NCBI RefSeq assembly: GCF_001570765.1
Contig: NZ_BCSH01000040.1
Coordinates: 1-64,000 of the forward strand
Direction of reading: 5' to 3'
Source of the DNA: Nocardiopsis listeri NBRC 13360
GTDB taxonomy: Bacteria; Actinomycetota; Actinomycetes; Streptosporangiales; Streptosporangiaceae
DNA length: 64,000 bases
The notes beneath the pieces were generated by a model, which was not told the origin of the DNA, searched no databases, and saw only the letters and a program-made list of their open reading frames with translations. The stretch's first letter is position 1. Every line of letters starts with the position of its first letter. The translations under genes were made by a program, and so were the position numbers. Positions 35,011 through 44,582 of the stretch are shown in pieces.

Positions 35011-35343
35011 TCAGTTGATCGGCTTCATGAAGGAGAGCTCGCTCTGAGCCCGGGCGAAGTCTTCCTCGCTGTCGAGGTCGGTCGAGTTGACGCGTTCCTG
35101 ACCGAGGTTGAGGTTGACGCCGTACTTGTCGCACCAGGCGAGCAGCGAGTTGAACCCGGTCACCAGTTCGCTCTGGCCTTCCCGGTAGGCCCGGAGAGCA
35201 CCACCCTGGAGCGCCTGCCCGTCCTGTTCCAGGGCGCCCAGCAGCGACTGCAGGCGGTCCCTGAGCCCCTGGCTCTCCTCGTCGAGGCGTGACCCGCCTC
35301 GGGAAAGGGAGGTGGTCTCCTCTGTTCCGATCCTCTGACTCAT
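35011..35343 (-). CDS. WXG100-like partner protein
   Basis: A 110-residue helical protein. The turn reads LQGGALRAY rather than WxG, placing it with divergent WXG100 partners. Heptad-like helices flank it (GLRDRLQSLLGALEQDG and REGQSELVTGFNSLLAW). It precedes the canonical WXG100 gene by 67 bases and probably forms a heterodimer with it. ATG 35343 has GGAAAGGA upstream. Transcription probably starts near 35456. Confidence 0.78.
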   Translation of the reverse strand: MSQRIGTEETTSLSRGGSRLDEESQGLRDRLQSLLGALEQDGQALQGGALRAYREGQSELVTGFNSLLAWCDKYGVNLNLGQERVNSTDLDSEEDFARAQSELSFMKPIN

Positions 35344-35450
35344 CTACCGGTCCTTTCCTCACCGACCCCCCTGAACTGCGTTCATCGCCGGCTCAGGGGC
35401 GTTCTCACTCCGTGGAGTTCCGGGAGGTCGCCCGGTTCGGTTGTCAAACC

Positions 35451-35482
35451 ACTCGAAAAGGGAAGGTAGTGAACCTTCGAGT
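35451..35482. promoter_or_regulatory. Nested inverted repeat over the WXG100 promoter
   Basis: ACTCGAA (35451-35457) and TTCGAGT (35476-35482) pair, and inside them GAAGGT and ACCTTC pair around AGTGA. The repeat covers the -10 and spacer of the putative leftward promoter, so it could be an operator. No cognate regulator is encoded nearby. Confidence 0.4.
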
Positions 35483-35492
35483 CCTCTGTCAA
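35463..35492 (-). promoter_or_regulatory. Probable promoter of the WXG100-MoxR operon
   Basis: On the minus strand TTGACA (35492-35487), an 18-base spacer and TACCTT (35468-35463) give a good sigma70-like promoter about 120 bases upstream of the first WXG100 gene. The rest of the 393-base divergent region to 35737 shows no clear rightward promoter. Confidence 0.5.
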
Positions 35493-35736
35493 CGCGGTTG
35501 AAATCGCGCCGACCGCCGTGCGATGCCCGGTGCCCCAGGGCATCCGGATGACCGTGGGTTATTCCCGAAATCGTGACCGCCGTCACTGCGACATGGGAGG
35601 AACTCACTGGAAGGTGTCGGAGGAATTCCCTACTCTCATAGGGCTCGTGCCCCGTGGCACCAGCCGGCCCCTCGTGCTCCCGGGTCCCCTGGCCGTACCG
35701 GTACATCCAGCGAAGCAGAAGTGAGGAGAGTCGGCC

Positions 35737-36174
35737 ATGGGCGAAGCGTCGATGATCGCGGGCAACACCGGCGACGGGGCCGCGGGCGGGCGCGACAGTG
35801 AGGGGACCCACGAACTCCTGGCCGGGGTCTCCAAGGCCTTCGAGACCGCGATGGACGCCTTGGACGAGGAGTCCGTCGAGGCCAGGATCAACGGTGCCTT
35901 CGCCACCTACTTCGCCGACCACAAGGGGCCGGTGGAGAAGGTGGAGCGCAACGGGATCACCATCTCCAGGAACATCGTCTCCGCCTCCGGGCTCATCGAG
36001 CGGACCGACGGAGAGGCCGAGGGGGAACAACGTTCCGCCTTCCCGTACCTGAACCCGCGGCTCACCTCCCAGGACCAGGTGCCCCCGGGCATCGCGGCGC
36101 CGGTGTCCGACGTCCCCGTCGGGCCGGTCGGGCCGGTCGGGCACACCCACCTCCGGCTCGACGTGAACCGCTAG
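35737..36174 (+). CDS. Hypothetical protein upstream of the putative T7SS substrate
   Basis: A 145-residue soluble protein. A Gly-rich start leads to a helix (THELLAGVSKAFETAMDALDEESVEARINGAFATYFADHKG). A beta-rich middle (VEKVERNGITISRNIVSASGL) follows, then a Pro/Gly-rich tail with VPVGPVGPVG. The helical part resembles the amphipathic WXG-like helices of small T7SS proteins, but there is no WxG turn. GAGGAGAG lies just upstream of the ATG. It is read in the same direction as the large gene 61 bases on, so it may be a chaperone or partner for it. Confidence 0.65.
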   Translation: MGEASMIAGNTGDGAAGGRDSEGTHELLAGVSKAFETAMDALDEESVEARINGAFATYFADHKGPVEKVERNGITISRNIVSASGLIERTDGEAEGEQRSAFPYLNPRLTSQDQVPPGIAAPVSDVPVGPVGPVGHTHLRLDVNR

Positions 36175-36235
36175 GTCCGGGCGTTCCCGCCTCCTCCACC
36201 ACTCCACCTCCCCGTGTCATGGAAGGCACCCGAGC

Positions 36236-38878
36236 ATGACCTCGACCCCCGAACCCTCGGTTCCTCTGCTCCCCTCCACTCCCTCGCCCCTCACCCCGCC
36301 CGCCGAGAGGGTTCCCGACTTCGATCCGCCGGACACCGAGGTACGGACGGCCTCCCTCAAGGAGAGCTGCGACGACGCCTGGAAACTGACCGGACGGGTC
36401 TTGGGCGACGCGAGAGCGGGGCGTGCGACCATCACCAGGTCCGCCAAGGAGTTCAGCGAGATGATCGACGGCGACATCAGCTCCGCGGGGGCCTTCAACG
36501 AGAAGGAGTGGCGCAAGGCCTGCCTCGCCCTCACCTACGCCGCGTCGATCGCCGACATGTGGCGCGAGGACGTCGAGGAGTTCAGGCGTGAGCGCAAGAA
36601 ACTGATCGATCGGTACTCGACCGCGATCGTCATGGCGGGGCTCGCCAACAAGGGGAACCCCATGTACCAGGACACGGGTCCGCTCCAGGGCCCACCCACG
36701 TACGGGCCGCACGTGCCCAGTCCGCGCCAACTCGCCTACTACGAGGTGCACCGCGAGTACATGGCCAAGGGGCGAAAGCTCAAGGACGGTTTGGAGGAGA
36801 CCGCGGCGGAACGGGCCACCCTGCTCCAGGAGGGACCCGAACCGAGCAACCTGAAGGTCCTCGTGGAGGCCGGGGTGCTGGGCTGGGGCGCGTACAACAT
36901 CCTGGGCGCGGAGCGGGACGTCCCGCTCCCGGTCTCCTCGAAGGAGGCCGAGAGAATGGCCCGGGAGATGAAGCCCTACCTGGACGGGGACAAGGAGCCG
37001 GACGCGCGCTTCTACGAGATCATCGCGGCGCTCGGCGCCGTTTCGACGAAGGCGAAGAAACTCCAAGCGGCCAATCGGGCCACCCTGGGGCAGCCCCATG
37101 AGGTCTCGAAGTACCGGCCGACCCTGAGCGAGGAGGAGCTCGACTTCCTCGAGACCTTCTACGGAGAGATGGAGGACCAGGCCCCGAACGGCGTCGTCCG
37201 GATCGTGCCCTGGTTGGAGGGGCACGACGGCCCCGACTGGAGTGACGCCGAACGCAAGGCGTTCACCGGAGCGATGGCCGACGGTCTCCTGGTGCTCTCC
37301 GACGAGAAGGTCGGTGGTGGCCGGTACCTGCTCCCCCAGAGCGTGCAGGACTTCGCCAACGGCGTCCCGAGCCCGAACGACGACGTGCGCACCGGCCGCC
37401 ACATGAACGATCCCTCCGGAAACTGGCTGGCCGACGCACGTGACTTCGGTCTGCTGATGGCCGCGTCGGATCCGGACATGCGCGGTGGAACCGAGTTCTC
37501 CGCCAACACGACCCTGAGCATGGGCCACCACCTGGCCAACAAGGACCTCGACCTGCACGAGTCGTACGACAAGGGCCTTTCCGCGGTATTGGACGTCACG
37601 ACCCGCAACGAGGAGGCCGACCACCGCATCCTCACCGGCGCCCACGACCACCCCATGACCCAGGCGGCCCACGAGAAGGCGGCCCGGATCCCGGGGATGC
37701 CGGACTTCGAGAACAACGCCGACGCACTCCTGGGCCTGTACTCGTACGACTGGCATGACAAGGGCGAGGCCGTCGCCGGGCTCACCGACTGGATTCCGGA
37801 GTTCAGCAAGGGAACATCCTCCCAGGCAGAGATGGCCGGCACCGCGACCGTGGGACTGTTGGAGTCCCTGGCCAGGAACGACGGGGAGAAACCCTTCCAC
37901 GACACGGGCGAGCGAAGCGATACCGAGTACGAGCTCTCGGTGACAGAGATCAACCCGAAGCTCGCGGAGAGCCTGACCGGGGTCTACTTGGCCTATCGGG
38001 ACGACCTCACCCTGGGTAGTGACACGAACGGCTACAGGAACATCGGTTCGGCGGAGCAGAGCCTCCTGCTGCATGACCCTTCCGACACCGCACTCCTCAT
38101 CAACGATGAGACGAAGGCGGACTTCATCCAACTCCTGGTCGCGGACAAGGAGAACGCGAAGGTCGTCACCGCGTCCGTAGAGGAGGTGGAGCGCAACATC
38201 ATCAGTGCGGCCCTGGAAAGTTCCGAGCCGTCCGCAGCCCTCAACGCGGGAGCCAACGTCGGCTCCATGCGCACCATCGTGCACGACGCCATGATCAACG
38301 AGTACGTGGATCGTGCGGACAACCGGGCGGAGGCCAAGCAGGATGCCGCCGACAGGTGGCAGGAGGGCTTCAACATCACCGTCGCCCTCAGCAACGGGAC
38401 ACTGGGAGCGGTCCCCGGGGTGGGTCCCGCCCTCGCGACCGCGGGGGAGAGCGTTCTCCGGCTCTACGAGCACCCCGAGAAGGCGCAGTACCTGGAGGAA
38501 TGGGACCAGAAGTACCAGGGTGACGAACTTCCTCTGAAGGAGGTCGTCGACTACGGGCCCCAGTCGGTCCAGCACGCCCAACTCCAACTCCTGGACGTCA
38601 TGGTCGACCAGGGCAGAATCGAACCCGAAGACCTGGTGGAAAAAGGCCTCCTGTCCTCAGACTTCGATCCGAAGAAGGACAAGGTACTCCCCCGCCTGGT
38701 CGAAAGGATGGGCGGAGAGAACAAGGCCGGCACGTACTCCGTCCTCATGAAGGTTCTGGAGGAGGCGGGAGCAGGCAAGGCCGACGGAAGCAGCGCGGGG
38801 AACCCCGTCCCCGACTTCTTCGACGGTGTCCGGGACTACTACGCGCCGGACTCCAAACAGGACAAGGGCGAAGGCTGA
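36236..38878 (+). CDS. Large putative T7SS substrate (DUF6571-like)
   Basis: An 880-residue protein without signal peptide or certain membrane helix. Residues 1-30 are Pro-rich. Residues 35-130 are helical, resembling an ESX-type N-terminal module (SLKESCDDAWKLTGRVLGDARAG). The long central and C-terminal part is helical and contains SAVLDVTTRNEEADHRIL and ALLGLYSYDWHDKGEAVAGLTDWI, patterns I associate with DUF6571 proteins near actinobacterial T7SS loci; this is recollection, not alignment. A hydrophobic Gly/Ala stretch (NGTLGAVPGVGPALATAG) lies near 722-740, followed by an acidic C-terminus. Secretion by the adjacent EccC machine is inference. Confidence 0.7.
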   Translation: MTSTPEPSVPLLPSTPSPLTPPAERVPDFDPPDTEVRTASLKESCDDAWKLTGRVLGDARAGRATITRSAKEFSEMIDGDISSAGAFNEKEWRKACLALTYAASIADMWREDVEEFRRERKKLIDRYSTAIVMAGLANKGNPMYQDTGPLQGPPTYGPHVPSPRQLAYYEVHREYMAKGRKLKDGLEETAAERATLLQEGPEPSNLKVLVEAGVLGWGAYNILGAERDVPLPVSSKEAERMAREMKPYLDGDKEPDARFYEIIAALGAVSTKAKKLQAANRATLGQPHEVSKYRPTLSEEELDFLETFYGEMEDQAPNGVVRIVPWLEGHDGPDWSDAERKAFTGAMADGLLVLSDEKVGGGRYLLPQSVQDFANGVPSPNDDVRTGRHMNDPSGNWLADARDFGLLMAASDPDMRGGTEFSANTTLSMGHHLANKDLDLHESYDKGLSAVLDVTTRNEEADHRILTGAHDHPMTQAAHEKAARIPGMPDFENNADALLGLYSYDWHDKGEAVAGLTDWIPEFSKGTSSQAEMAGTATVGLLESLARNDGEKPFHDTGERSDTEYELSVTEINPKLAESLTGVYLAYRDDLTLGSDTNGYRNIGSAEQSLLLHDPSDTALLINDETKADFIQLLVADKENAKVVTASVEEVERNIISAALESSEPSAALNAGANVGSMRTIVHDAMINEYVDRADNRAEAKQDAADRWQEGFNITVALSNGTLGAVPGVGPALATAGESVLRLYEHPEKAQYLEEWDQKYQGDELPLKEVVDYGPQSVQHAQLQLLDVMVDQGRIEPEDLVEKGLLSSDFDPKKDKVLPRLVERMGGENKAGTYSVLMKVLEEAGAGKADGSSAGNPVPDFFDGVRDYYAPDSKQDKGEG

Positions 38879-38894
38879 CACATCCCCAGAACGG

Positions 38895-38931
38895 AGCCGC
38901 CCGCACCCCTCGGCCGGGAGCGCGGGCGGCT
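38895..38931. terminator. Hairpin between convergent substrate and eccD genes
   Basis: AGCCGCCCGC and GCGGGCGGCT form a 10-bp stem with a GC-rich loop that can fold further. A short pyrimidine tract (TTCTC) follows. Confidence 0.65.
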
Positions 38932-38938
38932 TCTCGCA

Positions 38939-40285
38939 TCAGAAGGGCAGGTTGATCGAGGTCACGGCCTCGTACACGCCCAGCGCCCACACGGCGGCCA
39001 CGCACATGGCGATGACGGCGACGACCTCCATCGCGTTGAACAGGCGCCGGATGGAGGCCCGGGGCACATCGGTCAGGTGCACCATGCTCAGGGCTCCGAC
39101 GGCCGTGCCGGCGAGAAGACCCAGCGCGGGGAGCAGGGCCGATCCTCCTCCCGAACCGGTCGATGCGACCGCGGCCGTCACGACCAGCCCGAGCACACCG
39201 CCCAGGCGGACCGGCAGCACGTGGGCGACCCTGTCGAAGAGCCGGGAACGCAGCAGCAGGACCGTCGACACCAGGGCCGCGAGCAGCCAGTCGCGAGAAC
39301 CCGACCCGGTGAACGCCAACAGCGCGACGGAGGCGACCGCGGCGGCCACCATCCCCAGCAGCGAACCGAGCAGCAACCGGTCGCCGGCGGCCAGGCTCGT
39401 CTCGAACCGTTCTGTGTCGGTCCGGCCCACCTGACGCACCTCGTAGTCCAGTCCGGACAACCCTCCCAGTGCCAGGGCGGCTCGCGGCAGCACCCCGACG
39501 CCCAGGACCAGCAGGGCCGCGAGCAGTCGCAGCGCCAGGGGGCCGTCCACGAACAGACCCACGGCCACGAGCGCGCCCGTGGCACCGGTGAGCACGCTCA
39601 GCCCGGCCAGGTAGGGCAGCATCGCGTTGTCCAGGGCCCAGCCCACGGCCGAGGCCACCAGCGCCCCCGCGCAGGCGAACAGGCCCAGGGCCACGGGGGC
39701 GGGTGGTGCCGAACCCATGGCCGGTACCGTCAGGACGGCGGTCAGGGCGCCCCAGCCGCAGGCGGCGACCTGGAGCGCGTGGGCGGTTCCGGGCAGGGAA
39801 CGGCGCTCGGCCACCCACAGTGCGCCCAGGGAGACCAGGAGCCCCATCGGCGCCACGGCGAGGTCGACCGGGGCCGTGCGGATCGCGGCCATCACCACGG
39901 CGAGCAGCAGGGGTCCGAGGGTGGCCAGGGCCAGACCGAACCCGAGGGTGGTGGAGGGTCGCCACAACCACGCGGTCTCGTCCACCCGATCCTCGACGGC
40001 ACCGCGTACGTCGTCGACGAAGCTCGGCCGTTCCGGAGCGGCCTCCTTGCGCAGGAGGAGGACGTCACCGTCGAGGACCCCGGCGTCGCGCAGGGAGCCC
40101 TTGGAGGCCAGAGGGGTGCCGTCGACACGGACCAGGCTCCACGCCGCGGCCTGCAATCCTTCGGGGTCGGGTGAGCACACCCGTACCACCTGAGGCATGA
40201 GGGTCGCGACGGAAACGGTTCCGGGAAGGGCGAGATCCGCCCATTTATCCGGCCCGGTGACCGTGACCCTGCAGTATCCGCTCAC
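38939..40285 (-). CDS. eccD: Type VII secretion integral membrane protein EccD
   Basis: A 448-residue protein. Residues 1-80 form a ubiquitin-like YukD domain (SGYCRVTVTGPDKWADLALPG to DGDVLLLR). About eleven membrane helices follow from residue 115 to the C-terminus. The length and order match EccD, the channel-forming component of type VII secretion. GTG 40285 was chosen because GGAG lies eight bases upstream and the Ub-like domain begins there; the longer frame overlaps the divergent eccC gene. It is divergent from eccC with a 226-base shared control region, unlike the usual co-directional order. Confidence 0.88.
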   Translation of the reverse strand: MSGYCRVTVTGPDKWADLALPGTVSVATLMPQVVRVCSPDPEGLQAAAWSLVRVDGTPLASKGSLRDAGVLDGDVLLLRKEAAPERPSFVDDVRGAVEDRVDETAWLWRPSTTLGFGLALATLGPLLLAVVMAAIRTAPVDLAVAPMGLLVSLGALWVAERRSLPGTAHALQVAACGWGALTAVLTVPAMGSAPPAPVALGLFACAGALVASAVGWALDNAMLPYLAGLSVLTGATGALVAVGLFVDGPLALRLLAALLVLGVGVLPRAALALGGLSGLDYEVRQVGRTDTERFETSLAAGDRLLLGSLLGMVAAAVASVALLAFTGSGSRDWLLAALVSTVLLLRSRLFDRVAHVLPVRLGGVLGLVVTAAVASTGSGGGSALLPALGLLAGTAVGALSMVHLTDVPRASIRRLFNAMEVVAVIAMCVAAVWALGVYEAVTSINLPF

Positions 40286-40511
40286 GACACGCACTCCGTT
40301 CCGCAGGTGTTCAGGGGGTAGGTGGTTCAAGGGGTGAGAGACGCCCGGTTCGGTGGAACCGAAGGCCGTTGGATGGGATCCCACAAGATCGCGACCGGTT
40401 CTCCACTGGTCCGCGCGGGCGGAGTTGTCCGTCGTCGGGCGAAGCGGAATCATCACGTTAGCAATCGATGTGTTCCGGTGCGGCCGGCGCACACGAGCGG
40501 AAAGGCCCCCC

Positions 40512-43500
40512 TTGTCGACAACGTTGGTCCATCGGCCGGCGCGCCACGCGGTTCCCGACCCCGGAACCTCACCGCTGGTGATCGCCACACCACCGCAGTT
40601 GCCGGAGAGCCCTCCGGCGACGAGTTCCTCGGCGATGATCGTGATGCCGATCATCACCGGCTCGGGCTCGCTGCTGATGACCATCACTCTGGGCAACCGG
40701 CCGCTTTTCGCGGTGATCGGCGCGCTGGTCATGCTGGCCAGTGTCGCCGTGGGCATCGTCATGTTCGTTTCCCAACGCAACGGTCCTCGTCGGCGTATCC
40801 GCGAGCAGCGCGAACGGTACCTGGACTACCTCGACCACCTGAGGGAGACGGTGCGCGAGGTCGCCGGTCTACAACGGGCCGCGGGCCTGTTCCGGCACCC
40901 GGCCCCGCACCTGCTGTTCGAGGCGGCACGGTTGCCTTCCCGGCGTTGGGAGCGCCGGGTGGGCGATCCCGACTTCCTGCACGTGCGCGTCGGCGAGGGC
41001 GTGCGACCACTGACCCGAGGCCTGAGCCTGAGCGTCGACAGGGCCAACCCGTTGGTCGTCTACGACCCCGTGTGTCAGGGCATCGCCGAGCAGCTGGTCG
41101 ACCTGTACGCGAACGTGTCGGAGCAACCCCTGGTCCTGCCCCTGCGCGAATGCGGGGTCGTGTCCATCGTGGGAGAGCGGGCGATGATCCGTAACGTGGC
41201 ACGAGCCTTGATCGCCCAGGTGGCCACCTTCTCCGCCCCGGAGGACGTACGGCTGGGCCTGGTACGCCACCAGCGGCTCATCACGGAGTGGGACCCGGTG
41301 AAGTGGCTGCCGCACAACGACTTCGACGGGGTCCGGGACGGTCCCCTGCCCGCGCGCCTGGTCGCGGGCAACACCGTGGAGATGACCGAACTGCTGTCGG
41401 CGGAGATCGAGCGGCGCACCGTCGACATGCAGCGTCGACGCGGAGCCCCGCCGGGACCTGGGACGCAGCGGTTGGTCGTGATCGTCGACGGCGAGTTCCA
41501 GACCACCCTGTCGGGGCTGGCCGCCGAACCACCGGTGCGGTCCCTGGCCGACATCGGCATCCACCTGGTGTTCCTGGTGACCGAACGCAAGGAGGAACCC
41601 GAACACGTCGACACCCGCCTGTACGTGGGTGCCGACGGCTCACTGCGCGAGGACCGCGAAGGCCCGGAGCACTCCCCCGGCCAAGCCGCGCCCGTGGAGG
41701 AGCATCCCCCGTTGTCGGGCCGGGCGGACCAGGCCGACCCGGAGTCGCTCACCACCTTGGCCCGGACCCTCTCGCCCATGAGGTTGGCGGCCACCGACGG
41801 CGGCGACTCCATGCACAGCACGATCGGTCTGCCGGAGATCCTCGGGGTTCCCGACGTGGCCCGGCTGGACACGGAGCGGACCTGGGCCCCGCGCGGAACC
41901 GGTGACTTCCTCCGGGTGCCCGTCGGGGTGGGGCCGGAGGGCAACGCCGTCCTGCTCGACCTGAAGGAGTCGGCCATGGGCGGGATGGGTCCGCACGGGC
42001 TGGTGGTGGGCGCCACGGGTTCGGGCAAGTCGGAGATGCTGCGCACCCTGGTGGCATCGTTGGTGATCAACCACGCCCCCGACCGGCTGGCACTGCTCCT
42101 GGTGGACTTCAAGGGCGGCGCGACCTTCGCCGACACCGATCGTCTGCCGCACAGCGCCGGACTCATCACCAACCTCGCCGACGACGACTCCCTGGTGGAG
42201 CGTTTCCGCGAGGCGATGTTCGGTGAGCTCACCCGACGTCAGCAGGCCCTCAAGGACGCGGGGAACCTGCCCAACCTGCACGCCTACGAGACCGCGCGGA
42301 GCAGACGCCCCGAACTGGAACCCCTCCCCCACCTGATGGTGATCATCGACGAGTTCTCCGAACTGCTCACCGCGCATCCGGACTTCGCGGAGCTGTTCGT
42401 GGCCATCGGTCGGATCGGTCGTTCCATCGGCGTGCACCTGTTGCTGGCCACCCAACGGCTGGACTCGGGCAAGATCAAGGGGCTGGAATCACACCTGTCC
42501 TACCGGATCGGTCTGCGCACCTTCTCCGAGGCCGAGAGCCGCGAGGCCATCGGGGTCGGCGACGCCTACCACCTGCCACCCGAGCCGGGGTCCGGATACC
42601 TGAAGGTGGACACGACCGTCTTCGAGCGGTTCAAGGCCGCCATGGTCTCTCAGCCGTACGTGCCGCCCGGTCAGGACAGCGAGGAGGAGCTCCCCCGGGT
42701 GCTTCCGGTGATCTCCTTCAACGGGTTGGCGGCGCTGACCCGGGCCACCGAACCGGCGCGGGAGGAGAGCCGGGACGAGGAGGACCCGGGGGATGAGGCC
42801 CCCACCACCCTGCAGGTGACGGTGGACCGCTTGGTGGCCACGGGCGCGGACCCGGTGCGACCGGTCTGGCTGCCGCCGTTGCCCGCCCGTATGACCATGG
42901 ACGAGCTGTTGGAGCGGTCGGGCGAGGACCTGACCGGGCCCGACGGCTCCCCCGTGGAACCCGACCCCGCGGAAGTGCGGGCGATCATCGGCCTGGCGGA
43001 CCTGCCTCGGGAACAGGCACAGACCCCGGCCGACCTCGACTTCACCGGCGGTGAGAGCAACGTCGTGGTGATGGGCGGCCCCCAGTCCGGCAAGTCGACC
43101 CTGTTGCGCACCCTCATCACCGCCCTGGCCTGGCGTTATCCTCCTGGTCGGGTCGCGGTCTACGCGATCGACTTCGGCGGCGGCTCGCTGACGCCGTTCG
43201 ACGACCTGCCACACGTGGCGGGTGTGGCGGGGCGCTCGGACCTGGAACGGGTACAACGGGTCCTGGCCGACGTACGACTCCTTCTCGACCAGCGCGAACG
43301 CGTGTTCCGTCGCGCCCGGCTGGACTCCCCCGCCGACCTGCGGCAGGCCCGCGTCGATGGGCGGGTGCCCGAGGGGATCCACGGCGACGTCTTCTTGCTC
43401 ATCGACGGCTGGGCCGGGGTTCGCGAGGCCCTACAGGACGTGGACGACGTCCTCAACGACATCGTCTCGCGTGGCCCCGCCCTGGGCGTGCACACGGTGC

Positions 43501-44531
43501 TGACCGCTTCGGCCGGCAACCAGGTCAGGTCCAAGACCCAGTCCCTCTTCGGCGGCAGGTTCGAACTGCGCCTGACCGACCCCTACGACTCCCAGGCGGG
43601 TCGCAAGGCCGCCGAGCGGATGCCCAAGGACGTTCCCGGCCGGGGCCTGCGTTCGGACGAGTCGTTCGTTCAGGTCGCCCTGCCCCGCCTGGACGGGGTC
43701 CGCGAGGACGCCGACCTGGGCGACGCCGTGCGCGAGGCGGTGCGGGTGCTGGCGGACCGCTGGCCGCACGCCCCGGTGCCCCGGGTCCGCGTGCTGCCGG
43801 CCCAGGTCACCCTGGACGAACTCCTTCCCCGTCACCAGGGGCCCGGGCTGATCCTGGGGTTGAGCGAGAGCGACCTGGCCCCCGCCCTGTACCGGCCACA
43901 GGAGGATCCGCACCTGGTGGTCTACGGCGACCCGCAGACCGGCAAGAGCACCCTGATCCGCTCCCTGGTGCGGCAGGTGATGCGACGACCGGCCGGGGAG
44001 GTGGGCATCGTCATGGTCGACTACCGGCGGGCCCACCTGGGTCTGGTCCCGGAGGAGTACCTGCTCGCCTACAGCACCAGCCCACAGCACACCCAGGGGA
44101 TGTCCGGCGAGCTCGCCGGGATGATCCGTCAGCGGCTGCCCGGACCGGAGACCACCCCCCGGCAGTTGCGGGAGCGCAGCTGGTGGGAGGGGCTGGAGGT
44201 GTTCGTGTTCGTCGACGACCTGGACCTGGTGGCCGGCCGGAACAATCCGTTGGAACCGCTGGCGGAGTTCCTCACGCAAGGCGCCGACCTGGGGCTGCAC
44301 CTGATCACCGCACGACGTACCGGTGGTGCCTCACGATCGATGTTCGACCCGGTCACGCAGACGATCGTGGACATGGCCACGCCGGGGTTGTTGTTCTCCG
44401 GGGACCGGATGGAGGGACGGCTCGCCAACGGGGTGGCGTCCCGGCGTCTGCCGCAGGGGCGTGCCCTGTCGGCCCGCAGGGGCGTCCCGGCAGAGCAGGT
44501 ACAGGTGGCGTGGAGCGACCCCACGGACTGA
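40512..44531 (+). CDS. eccC: Type VII secretion FtsK/SpoIIIE ATPase EccC (three ATPase domains)
   Basis: A 1,339-residue motor. TTG 40512 starts STTLVHRPAR, typical of actinobacterial EccC N-termini, with GGAAAGG about six bases upstream. Two membrane helices follow (around residues 40-85). Three FtsK-type domains carry P-loops GATGSGKSEM (about 500), GGPQSGKSTL (about 855) and GDPQTGKSTL (about 1139). Only domain 1 has a full Walker B (LMVIIDEFSELL); domain 2 reads LLIDGWAG and domain 3 VFVDDLDLV, as usual for the substrate-binding domains. It should recognise and export WXG100-type substrates encoded next door. Confidence 0.93.
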   Translation: MSTTLVHRPARHAVPDPGTSPLVIATPPQLPESPPATSSSAMIVMPIITGSGSLLMTITLGNRPLFAVIGALVMLASVAVGIVMFVSQRNGPRRRIREQRERYLDYLDHLRETVREVAGLQRAAGLFRHPAPHLLFEAARLPSRRWERRVGDPDFLHVRVGEGVRPLTRGLSLSVDRANPLVVYDPVCQGIAEQLVDLYANVSEQPLVLPLRECGVVSIVGERAMIRNVARALIAQVATFSAPEDVRLGLVRHQRLITEWDPVKWLPHNDFDGVRDGPLPARLVAGNTVEMTELLSAEIERRTVDMQRRRGAPPGPGTQRLVVIVDGEFQTTLSGLAAEPPVRSLADIGIHLVFLVTERKEEPEHVDTRLYVGADGSLREDREGPEHSPGQAAPVEEHPPLSGRADQADPESLTTLARTLSPMRLAATDGGDSMHSTIGLPEILGVPDVARLDTERTWAPRGTGDFLRVPVGVGPEGNAVLLDLKESAMGGMGPHGLVVGATGSGKSEMLRTLVASLVINHAPDRLALLLVDFKGGATFADTDRLPHSAGLITNLADDDSLVERFREAMFGELTRRQQALKDAGNLPNLHAYETARSRRPELEPLPHLMVIIDEFSELLTAHPDFAELFVAIGRIGRSIGVHLLLATQRLDSGKIKGLESHLSYRIGLRTFSEAESREAIGVGDAYHLPPEPGSGYLKVDTTVFERFKAAMVSQPYVPPGQDSEEELPRVLPVISFNGLAALTRATEPAREESRDEEDPGDEAPTTLQVTVDRLVATGADPVRPVWLPPLPARMTMDELLERSGEDLTGPDGSPVEPDPAEVRAIIGLADLPREQAQTPADLDFTGGESNVVVMGGPQSGKSTLLRTLITALAWRYPPGRVAVYAIDFGGGSLTPFDDLPHVAGVAGRSDLERVQRVLADVRLLLDQRERVFRRARLDSPADLRQARVDGRVPEGIHGDVFLLIDGWAGVREALQDVDDVLNDIVSRGPALGVHTVLTASAGNQVRSKTQSLFGGRFELRLTDPYDSQAGRKAAERMPKDVPGRGLRSDESFVQVALPRLDGVREDADLGDAVREAVRVLADRWPHAPVPRVRVLPAQVTLDELLPRHQGPGLILGLSESDLAPALYRPQEDPHLVVYGDPQTGKSTLIRSLVRQVMRRPAGEVGIVMVDYRRAHLGLVPEEYLLAYSTSPQHTQGMSGELAGMIRQRLPGPETTPRQLRERSWWEGLEVFVFVDDLDLVAGRNNPLEPLAEFLTQGADLGLHLITARRTGGASRSMFDPVTQTIVDMATPGLLFSGDRMEGRLANGVASRRLPQGRALSARRGVPAEQVQVAWSDPTD

Positions 44532-44535
44532 GTGC

Positions 44536-44563
44536 GGGGTGGGCCCGGTGCCGGGCCCACCCC
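44536..44563. terminator. Bidirectional hairpin after eccC
   Basis: GGGGTGGGCCCGG and CCGGGCCCACCCC, a perfect 13-bp repeat separated by TG, lie between eccC and the convergent secreted-protein gene. Confidence 0.8.
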
Positions 44564-44582
44564 TTGGCTCACGCGTGCCACC

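Noticed and set aside
36062..38587. 841-codon minus-strand frame opposite the putative substrate gene
   Set aside because: No start context, no domains and Val/Gly/His-rich shadow composition; the plus strand has a good ribosome site and codon pattern.
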